From NCBI GenBank assembly GCA_016987375.1, contig PJRA01000016.1, positions 322,301-378,026 of the forward strand: 55,726 nt of DNA, given 5' to 3'. Below are positions 32,201 through 44,200 of the stretch, in pieces (the first letter of the stretch is position 1; the number at the start of each line of letters is the position of its first letter). The stretch is from Brachionus koreanus. Lineage: Eukaryota; Rotifera; Eurotatoria; Ploima; Brachionidae. The notes under the pieces are model-generated. The model saw only the letters and a list, made by a program, of their open reading frames with translations. It did not search any database and was not told the origin of the DNA. The position numbers and the translations under genes are program-made.

Positions 32201-35200
32201 AATCCATATGGATCTGACCAAACCTCGGGTCAAGTTTCACTGATCTTGCCTGAAGATGCTCGTCCAAGACATCCTTCATCTGTGCCTAGTAGTCCAATGG
32301 TTCAACCAATGCAGCAAAAACCAGAGCCAAAATCTGAGGAATTTAGAGCGCCTAGGATTGTAAAAAAAATGCAGCCCGAAACCACTGTAAATGAAGATCA
32401 AGCAGTTGTATTAAGTTGTATGATCGAGCCAGGAAATCCGTTGGCCAACATTGTTTTCTTGAAAAATGATCAACCATTAAATGCATCTAGTCGAATAAAG
32501 ACAAGTTTTAATGCTAGTAATGGTGTGGCTTCGATTAGAATCGAAGATACCAATGTGTATGATTCGGGCACTTTTAAAATACGCGCAGAAAATTTTGTTG
32601 GCAAAGCTGAAACCGGAGGAGTTGTCTATGTGAACAAATTGGCTGGTATTGATACAAGGCCAGTGGTTGATCCTGATGCCTTCAAATATTTACCTCAGCC
32701 TGTATACAAACCTGTCGAACCGGCTAAACCGAAAGCCACACAGCCAAGTCAGCCAGTTCATCGGCCCAGCTATGGCGAACAGCCTGCCGAACCTCTACTA
32801 CCACCTAATTTTGTTGTCAGTCTACCTGCTAATTCTAAATTGCACGAAGGAGGAACTATTAAACTTAATTGTCAAGTTGAAGGAAACCCTAAACCATCTG
32901 TAAGTTAAATTCTAATCTAATCTTATGTCTAAAAAGACTTCTTATTAAACTTTATTTATTTAAGTGATTTAAAAAATAAATAAGAATTTTTTACAAGGTT
33001 TTCGATCATCAATAATAATCAAAAAAATAATTTTTGTATTACAAATTAAACAATTTAATAAAAAAATCACAGATAAATACTATTATTTTATGCTGCAACC
33101 ACTAGGACAATAAAAATTTCCTTATTACCAATATAGAATTTCATTTAACACAGCTTCTCTCTAAATTTTCTTATTTATGGACGGTAAGCCATAAGTTTCT
33201 TTTTGAATAACTTGTCTCCTAATCGAATTGGCATCTTCATCTGATCCAATACCAACTTCCAAGTCCATTTAATATTCAAACTATTTAACTCTGAAGAACG
33301 AAAATCAGACCAGAATTTAATCAAATTTAGATCAAAATCAATTTCATTTCTAATCAATTTATTCCAAAAACGGTTGAAAAGTTCAATTAACCCTTAAACT
33401 TTTTATATTCACTGTTAATTTGTTACAAAAAAAATCATAATGTTATTGTTTTTATTAGTAATAGTGTGTTATGAATTGATTTTGTTGTTATTTTTATTAA
33501 ATTTGTGGATAAGTCTAATGAGGGTCTTTTGTAAAAAGTATCACTTAAAAATTTTAGATTTTATGAAGAATAAAAAAAAAAGCTATTTAAATTTAAAAAC
33601 TTAATGAAAAAAAATATTTTTTTTGTTTCTACCTGAATCTAAAATGCCTCAATAATTGAGAAAATGACTAATTTTATTTAGAAAAAAACAGAAAAAAATT
33701 AATATTCAATCAACTTTTTATTATTATTAAGTTTTATTAAAAATAAATGCTACGGTCTATGCATTATTCATATTATTTTGCTTTATAATTTCTAGTTGTT
33801 AACATTTCTAGTTTGTAGACCTAATAATTTTTTTATTTCTAAGCACTTTTTACAGTATTTGACTATCTTTCTTGTTCAACAAATTTCTTATTCTTCAAGC
33901 CGTAATCTGTTCAAAAAATTCCACAATTTTAACAATAAAAGTTAAATTTTTGTACACAGCTAAGGTCTAAAATTAAACAACAGAAACACAATAATTTAAT
34001 TAATATTTAAATAAAATAATAGTCATTTAAGTAATTGATTTAAATTTTTGCTAGAAAATTTTTATTTTATTATTATTTTTTTCCAAAATTTTTATCTAAT
34101 AAAAATTATTTTTTAAAAGATTCACTGGTTAAAAGATGGAAAGAGTTTGCCAGCTAGTCTTAGATTTAATACAAACTATGTAATACCAACCGGTATTGCT
34201 ACATTAACTGTATCAGGAGCTCTATTGACTGATTGTGGAAATTACACGGCCGTAGCCGAAAATCCGGCCGGCAAAGCCTATACAACAAGTCAAGTTTTTG
34301 TAAAAGAATCGTCCGGAGTAGACACTAATCCGATCACTAACCCGGACGCATTCAAATACCTAAATCGACCTCAGACCCATGGTAAATACGAGTCGGCCGA
34401 AGACTCGCAAACGGACGATGACGTACCACTTAATAGAGCCAAGCCTCCTAAGGTAATTCACCACTTGCAGAATATAAAAGAATTAGAAGGTGAGCCTGTG
34501 TCAATGGCATGCAAAATAGACGGTTTTCCCAAACCGACTCTGACCTGGCTTAAAGACGGTCAACCATTGACTGCATCGACACGATTTACTACAACCTATG
34601 ACATAAATACTGGTGTTGCTAGACTGAAAATAAGTGATTCAATCTTGCAGGACTCGGGTGTTTACACAGTAGTGGCGGAGAACAAAGCCGGCTCTGATCG
34701 AACAAACGGAAGACTAGAAATTGAAAAAGAGTCGGGCATCGACAACAAACCAATTGTTGATCCATCTGCATTTAATTATTTAAACAAAGCACCAACTCCT
34801 GTTCATGCCAATGTTGATGAAAGCGGAGAACCATTTTCGCCTGCTCGCATAGTCGTACCACTATCGAATATTCACTCGGTTGAAGGTAAACCGGTAAGAC
34901 TTGCTTGTCGAGTTGAAGGCAATCCGAAACCAAGTGTAGTCTGGTACAAAAATGGAATAAATCTGCCAGCATCAACTCGTCTAAATCCAGATTTTGATCT
35001 TAAAACAGGAGTGGTTAGTCTCAAGATAAATGAGAGTCAAACAAATGACTCGGGTGTCTATGAAGTATTTGTTGAAAATGATTATGGCAATGATCGAACT
35101 CAGTCAAGACTAATTGTGGACATATTACCCGGTATTGATCAAAGTCCAATAGTTGACCCTAATGCATTTAAGTACTTGAATACGCCGAAATCTCAGCCAC

Positions 35201-38200
35201 GCGAATTGGCTGATGAGGACGGCAACAAATATTCTCCCCCTAAGGTAATTGTTCCACTTAAGGACATACGAGTAAACGAAGGTCAGCCAGCTACTTTTCT
35301 TAGCAAAATAGTCGGCTATCCGATTCCTAACATAATTTGGCTTCACAATAATAGACCATTAAGTGAATCGTCTCGCTATACATATGCGTACGATCACACT
35401 ACTGGTCTAGCCTCCTTTAAAATAAATGGCACACAAAGTAACGATTTGGGTACTTACACAGCCATTGCTGAAAATTGTGCTGGTCGAGATTCGACCCTTG
35501 CTAGCCTTAATTTGAATCAAGTGTCTCTAATAGATACACAGCCTATTGTAAATCCAGAAGCATTTAGGTATTTAGAGAAACCAACTGCTGTCAAAAATGA
35601 ACCAGACGAAATGCCTGGTCAATTGAAACCTCCAAAATTTGTAGTGCCATTAAAAAATGTTAGTGTAGAAGAAGGACAGTGTGCTACTTTATTGGCTAAG
35701 ATAGATGCTTATCCATATCCAAATATTCAATGGTTTAAGGACGGAATTTCTCTGCCTGCATCGACACGCACTTTACCAAATTATGATTTTAACACTGGTC
35801 TAGTTTCATTGCGCATATCAGACGTTCAATTGGCCGATTTTGGTAATTATACCGCTTTGGCTCAAAATAAAATAGGACAAGATCAAACACATTGTTGTGT
35901 ATTGGTTAAGGAATTACCAGGAGTTGATAGCTCATCAATGGTTAGTCCTGAGGCATTTAGATTTTTGGAAAAACCCAAAGATCAGCCAAGAAAATTAGAG
36001 GAATCGGTAGCTTATATACCACCCAAGTTTATAGTACCACTTTCAAATGTTAGCTTAGAAGAGGGTTTGACTATTTATTTGGCCGGTAAAGTAAAAGGTT
36101 ATCCTAAGCCAAGAATTACTTGGTTTAAAGATGGTACTCCCATACCAGCATCGACTAGGTTCACTATTGACTTTGATTTTAGTACCGGAGTGGTCAGTTT
36201 GCGAATAAATGACGCTCAAATGAACGATATTGGTATTTATATTGCTTTAGCTGAAAATGAAGCTGGTTCCGATCAGACACAATGTGAAGTCACCATACAA
36301 CAAATGCCTAATATTGACAGTACACCAATGGTTAATCCAGAAGCATTTAAATATTTGGAGCACCCGGCTCATGCAAAGCCTAGAAGTTTGGATGAATTGG
36401 ACAATTTATCACCTCCCAAAGTAATTGTTCCTTTGTCGAATGTTAAGTTGGAAGAAGGTCAAACAGTCATACTAGCTTGTAAGATAGAAGGCTATCCGAG
36501 ACCCAAGCTTACTTGGTTCAAAAATGGAGTTATTTTGCCCGCTGCTAATCGATACACTACTGACTATGACTTGAGCACTAATATTGCCACGCTTAAAATT
36601 GAGCAAGCTTTACTCGTTGATCTGGGCGATTATTTGGTTTTGGCTGAGAATCCAGCAGGACGAGATCAAACACACTGCACTGTTTTCGTTCAGAAATTGC
36701 CCAATGTGGACAGCACCCCCATGGTTGATCCAGAAGCATTCAAATTTTTGGAACAAACTCCTCTGCGCAAGCCGTCTTTGGACGAAGCTGAAGAAAATTA
36801 TCCTCCTAGAGTTATTATACCTCTACAGGATATAAAGCTCACTGAAGGTGAGCCTGTTATGCTTATGTGTAAAATAGATGGCAGACCGAGACCAAAGGTT
36901 AGTAGACAATCTTTTTTTACTATGTTTCTAGAATAGAGTAGTTGTACTAACAAAAATCTATTAATAAAAGTAAAATAATGAATTACACAACTTTTAAATT
37001 TATTTTAAAAAAAAATGGGAAACTTGAACTAAAAGACAAATTGGTGTTTATACGTTTTAGACATTACAAAAAATAAAAATTCGTTATTTCCGATAGCAAG
37101 TATTTAAATTCTAATTTAAATAAAAGATATAAAAACACAAAAGGAAAATGTTTTCATCAAATTTCATTTTTCAAATATGATCAAAACATTTTAAATGTGT
37201 AATTAGGTTTCAATGTATTTTTATGAATTAAAATCTTCTTTCAAAAATTTAATGATAAAATTATGAAATTTGAAAAAGATTTTAAAATCTGTGATGATAT
37301 TTGATTGCGCATTTAAAATGTTTTGATCATATTTGAAAAATGAAATTTAATCAAAACATCTTACTTTGCTATAAAACCACGCGATAAAAGAATTCATTAG
37401 AGGTTTTCGATTAACTGCATTTTTACTTCATTTGTTTTTTTTTTAAATTTTCTATTATTGAATAAAAGTTTTTAAGGTAAAGCTTCATTATCTTCTTCTC
37501 TAAATGAATTTAAATTTGTACACAAATTATTTTAATTTTGTCTTTATGCTTTATAGAAGTGTTATAAACCTTTATTTTATGTCATGGATTTGGTGTCTCA
37601 TGGTTATAGCACAAATTATAAAGAAAATGGTTTTAAAAATAAAAACTTTATTAATATTGGCCACTTCTAGCCTAAACAAAAGAAGAAATATATTAAAAAA
37701 AATAATAATAAAAAAAGAATAATAGAAAATAAGTAATCAATGAGTTTTAGACTTGATGATAAGTAAAAATAATAATAATAAGAGAGCGAGTTTGTCTACT
37801 ACTTTACACAAAGTTAAATACTAGTGACTTGCTAAACACATTAGATCATATTATTGCACTGTGAAACAATAGACAATTCAGTTGGCTTGAGTCAGTGTTT
37901 TAGTTATTTAGAGAACTACAACAGGAGTCAAAAAAAATTGATTCTTCAAGAAATAAATAAATTTTATTAAAATTTAAAAAAAAAAGATTGATTGCTGATT
38001 TTATTTTTGTTCAGACTAAAATTGAAGTAATATTCTTCATACAATTCTTTCTTTACAATAAATAGATAAGTAACGATCAAAAATAAGAGAACAAAGTTGT
38101 GTAATTCATGATAAAACTGGCCTGTGTTATTAAAATTTTATATTTGCGTAGCTAACTTGGTTTAAAGACTCCGAACCTTTGCAAGTGTCAAGTAGGCACG

Positions 38201-41200
38201 ATTTAGATTATACTAACGACATAGCTGTACTTAGAATACTAAACTGTCAAAAAAACGATCTCGGTGATTATGTGGTCAGTGCGGAGAACCCGCACGGTCA
38301 ATGTGAAACCAAATGTAAAGTTTCCATTGATTTATTGCCTAACATAGACGTAACGCCCATGATTAATCCGGACATATTTAAAAATCTTGAGCAACCTTTG
38401 CTGCCGCAAAGCGATGCTGACGATGAGAAAAATCTCAACTACATACCCCCGCATGTCATCGAACCACTAACTAACATACGCATTACCGAAGGTGAGCCCA
38501 TTCAACTAAAATGTAAAGTAGACGGGTACCCTAAGCCAAAAATAACTTGGTCCAAAAATAACGAGCCAATACCAGCATCGACCCGATACACAAGCAATTA
38601 TGACTTTAATACATGTATGGCTACTTTGATCATTTCTGACGCTAGACCAGATGATATTGGCACTTATTTAATGCTTGCCGAAAACATAGCCGGTAGTGAT
38701 CAATCAACTTGTGAAACATTTGTGCTAAAAACTGGAAAAGTAGATGATCGTCCTTTAATTGATCCACAAGCGTTTATTAATCTAGAACATCCGCCTGATC
38801 CAATTCATAAAAGTGAAATTCAAATTACGCCCGAGGGTCGACCTCCAAAATTTATTATTCATCTACCAGCTGAAGTAAGAGTTCTAAATGGAGAAAAAGT
38901 TAGTTTAAATTTTAAATGTGACGGCTATCCATTTCCAAAAATTACTCTCACTTACAACGATGAGCCTGTTATGGCATCGACTAGATTTAATGTTATATAT
39001 GAGCCGAATACTGGCGATATTCAAATAAACATTGAGTTTGTTAAAGGTATTGATGCTGGTTTTTATAGATGCACTGCCCAAAACGAGTATGGTAGTGATG
39101 AAACTTGTATGACAATTGTAATAGTTGATGTGCCTGGCGTAGACGATCGACCACAAACAGTCAATCCAGATGCGTTCAAAAAATTAGATGATTTGGAGCA
39201 CATGCCAATCGAAATAGCCGAGGATTTTATTAATCCAGAACCCCCCATAGTTATAATACCCTTAACTGATCTAATCATTGTAGAAGAGCAACCTATTAGT
39301 CTAACATGTAAAATTTATGGTAATCCAAAACCAAAGGTAGTTTTTTTTTTCAGTAGATTTTTAGTTGCATGAATTATTAGAAAATTTCAGAGATTTTTTT
39401 TTTTTAATTTAAATTTTAATAAAAAAATTTTGTTTTTTGTGTCTAGTTAACTTGGTATAAAAATGATGAGCCAATAATGGCATCAGTTAGATGCGACATG
39501 GACTATAATTTGTCTACATGCATTGCTACTTTGAATATTAAAGTAACAAAGCCGATTGATATTGGCGTTTACAAAGTAGAAGCCGAAAATGTGGCTGGTA
39601 GATGTCAAACATCTTGCAATTTGTTTATTCAAGCTGTGCCCAACATTGACGAGACTGCATACGTTAATCCTGAATCGTTTAGACCACTCGAGGCTTTAGG
39701 TCAGCCGCCAACTTCTTATGATAGCGATGAAGGCGAGAAACAACCAGTTTTGATCGTTAGACCACTCGAAGACCTCGAATGCTTTGAAGGAGAAAGTGTC
39801 ACTTTTGTGTGTGAAGTCAAAGGCTATCCAAAACCACAAGTATATTTATTTTCAAATAATTTTTTTTTAATACAGTCAAATTTTATTCTAATTTTTTTTT
39901 CTTTTTCAATGTTAAGGTTGAATGGACCAAAGAAGATCAGCCATTGGCACATGCATTGCGATTAAGCTCCAACTATTTGATAAATGAAGGCCGAGCTTTG
40001 TTTAGTATTGATAATGTAAAGCTAGACGACCAGGCCACCTATACACTTACGGCCAGGAACTCGTCAGGCGTTGCTTCAACTAGCGCTAAGCTTAAAGTAA
40101 AACCAGTAGCTACAATTGACGATACATCTTATGTAAATCCGGATGTATTTCAACAATTTGAATTAAAGAAAAAACCAAATATGAATGACCCAATGGACAA
40201 TTGTCAAAATGCTAGACTCAAAATAATCGAGCCTTTAAAAGACTTTAAATTGATCGAAGGCTCACAAGCAGTTTTTAGCTGTACAATAGACGCATATCCA
40301 AAACCGGAAATACAATGGTTCAAGGATGACCAGCCATTGATGGCTTCAGAGCGATATGCCACTTATTATGACATGAACATGGGAGTTGTAACTTTGATAA
40401 TAAAATCTGCATTTTTAGATGACCAAGGTATGTATAAATGTGTCGTGTCCAACATTGCTGGCACAGAGGACACTCAAGCCAGACTATCAGTCGAATTTGT
40501 ACCTAATATTGATGAAACATCGTACATTAATCCGAATGCATTGCGTCATTTGCAACCTACTGAACAAGGTCAACAACCAGAAGACGATGATAAATACAAA
40601 AAACCTTATTTTGTCAAAGTTCCCAAGAATAGTGAAGTAACTGACGGAACAACAGTTCGTTTGGATTGTTTGGCCTTTGGCCGACCAACACCAACATTAA
40701 CTTGGTACTTCAATGATAAGGAATTAGTTGAAGATCCAACTCATAAATGTCTAGTTAACGAAGAAGGTGTCAATTCACTTTTGATTTCACCTGCAAGCTT
40801 TCCTGACACAGGCACCTATAAATGTGTAGCTAGAAACAAAGTTGGCGAAGCATCGTTCACTGTTGATCTTAAAGTGGTCGATAAAGACGCTTTAATTGCG
40901 CCTTACTTTATCGAACATTTGAATAATATTGTTATTCCTGAGGGAAAAGATACATCTCTTAGTTGTACTTGTTCGGGCACTCCTGTGCCTAACTTAACTT
41001 GGCAAAAAGATGGAAAATTGCTCACACCTGATAAAGAATACAGAATTGATATAAATGGTGGACACTCAAAGCTTTATATTCAAAATGCACAAAAAAGTGA
41101 CGAAGGCTGGTATCAATGCACAGCCATTAGTCCAGCTGGTTCGACCATAACTCGCACTAAAGTTACGGTCTTGCCACCAGGTGCTATTCAAACCATAACT

Positions 41201-44200
41201 CCCGATCTAAGCAAATTAATTAAACAACCAGTTGAGCCCGAAGTGCCTGGTTTTGTTAGTGCTTTGCAAAAATTGAAGCATGTACAGCCTAATAAAACTC
41301 CAGATGAGAGACCCAAATCTCCTAGTGATATGCCAATGGGTCATAATTTTGGCTCAATTTGGTCAAAAGACGAGCTTCAAGATGAAGAAACTATTTACAA
41401 TAAAGATAAGCCAATACCGCCCAAATTCAAGACTCATTTCAAAGCTTCGTTAAATCTAAGAGAACGTGATCCAACTAGATTTGAAGCAAAACTAATACCC
41501 ATTGGTGATCCAACAATGAAATTACAATGGCTACGCAATGGAGAACCATTGCGATCAGCGTCCCGTTATGTAATCAAATATGACTTTGGTTTAGTTTCTT
41601 TGGATTTGTTGTGGACTTATCCTGAAGATGATGGTGTCTATGAGTGCATAGCAACTAATTCATGCGGACAAGACAAAACTAGAGCCGAGCTTAAATGTAA
41701 AGGAAATCGTTCGATTATTTACGATACTCAATTGCCTGATGGCATGGAGGGATATTTGAAATTACAAGAAATGGAAGAAAAAATTAAAATTGCATCCATA
41801 CTAAAGGAAGAACAGCCGGATGATGAAGCACCAGAGCCATGTGCACCAGAAATTATCATGCATCTGGAGGACACCAAAGTTGACGAAGGCACAATGGCTA
41901 AGTTTATGGTCAAAGTAACTGGATATCCAAAACCAAGAGTCAGTTGGTTTGTTAACAAAACCCATTGTGTTACTGTAAGCCAGTTTTATTTTAGAAATTA
42001 TTTGCTTTTTTTAGTTATTTTTAATTGTTTCATTGAACGTCTTTAAAATTAAGTAGTATCCATACTACTAATTTTTTTTTGGTTTATCTGTTGCATCCCA
42101 TTATATCGAATATCAATTTTTGCATAAAATATCGTAAGAGATTTATTCAAAATGATGCAAATTTAAAAAAAAAAAAATTGTTTTTTTAAATTTGAGATTT
42201 TTAAGTTAAATTACTTCGGAAATGGTTAAATAAGTAATAAAAGTAATAAGTCTAATCAACTAGAATTGAAGAATATATTTTACTGAATAAATTGAAAGTG
42301 CAGTTAAATTTTTATCAAAAATTCAAATTTAGCTATTTATTTTTTTAATAATTAAAAAAATGATTAATTTTAAAAATTAATTTATAAAATTTTATTTCTA
42401 TAAGAAATAATGATAACTTTCAATTTATTAAAAAGGGGTCTAAAAACACCCTCGGGTGTTCTAGTGTTATTTTAAGAATTTTAAAAATCAAATTAAAATT
42501 AATTTTCTAAATATTATATGTCTATTATTTAATTAATTAATTTTTCATTGAAAAATTTTTCAATTTTTTAATTCAAGAATTTTATATTTTAATGTTTTAA
42601 AATTTATATTTTAACGAAAAAATATTGATTTTATTTTATGTTTGAATATCGATATTTTTGAGAATATCTAGTGTCGATTTTTATCCATATCATGAAATGA
42701 TATTAAGTAAAAAGAAAAAGTTTTAATAAGTTTAATAAAATCTAATAATAATCACATAATTTAAATTGAACTTGGGATATTAAAAAATATACCTGTAATT
42801 TAAAAAAGGACAAACTACCATGGAACCATCATTATACTCAATCTAGAATGTTTTAATGAAGAAAAATTTGATATTAAATATTTTTCTTTTGAAAAAAATT
42901 TATTAAATAAAATTTGAAAAAAAAAAGAATATAAGAAAATTATTTTAAGGGTTCAAGATTCAAGCTCTATTTTGATGGCATGATTCACTATTTGGACATA
43001 CCAAAAACTTCAAAAGTTGACGAAGGTCTAGTGCGAGTATTTGCCAAGAACATAAAAGGCGAAATTGAATCATCAGCTCAGCTTAAAGTAAATCCAAAAC
43101 AAGACTATCGTTCGGTTTTGCGAAGTGCTAAAACAGGACAGCCAGTTTATGTACAAGAAGAGATCAAACAAGAGACAAGCACTGAAATTTCTTCAGAAGA
43201 ACGCAAAGTACTGGATCGATTGCCTTTATTAAAACCATTTCCTAAACAACAAAAACCAGCTGATACAAGATTTGCTCCTAAGTTTAGTAAGCAACTAGAG
43301 CCGTTTAAAGTAACTGAAGGAGTTGTTGTGGTTCTATCGGTTGAATTTTCGGCTAATCCAACTCCCGAAGCCATTTGGTACAAAGATGGCTTTCAAATGC
43401 AATCTTCTGAAGACTTTTTTATTGAAACATCATCGACTAAATCGTCACTAAGAATTAGAGAAGCATTTAAAAGTGATTCTGGAATGTACCAGGTTAAAAT
43501 TTTCAACGAGGTCGGCATTGCTCAGACAAAAGCCTATTTGACTGTGAATCCAGCTGATTTGGATGATCTTACTCCTAAGATTTTATTGGACATAAAAAGT
43601 GTCACATGCAATAGTGGCGATCCGGTCAAGTTTCAGTCTCAAGCTATTGGCAATCCACCTCCTGTAATCACATGGTTCAAGGATGATGAAAAATTGGAAA
43701 TGTCACAACGTATAAAAGAATTTACCGAAAATGATGCCTACACTTTACTTATAATGGAATCGATAGCAGCAGATAGTGGTTGTTATGAACTAGTAGCTGA
43801 GAATGCTTATGGAAAAGTTTACACAAGAGCCTATTTAACTGTTCTAGGAGACAAACAAATTGGTGAGCCAGAGCCAATTGAAGTTAAGTTTGATGAGAAT
43901 AATGTTCGCTCTGTGCCTTTGAGCTCTAAATTTACTCAACCTGTTATTCAAGAGCCTCTAAAAGACCTTACAGTCACTGAGGGTCAATCAGCTAAATTTG
44001 AGTGCAACATATCAAATTCTGAACGTAATAAAATATTTAAAAAAAAAAACAAAAATGATTTAAAATTTTTATTTTATTTAAAGAAGCCACAGTTGAATGG
44101 TTCAAAGAGGACAAACGCATCAAACAAAGCAAATATTTTAATATGATAAGCACTGGAGACAAACATGAATTGAATATACTGGAAGCTTTTGGCGAAGATG

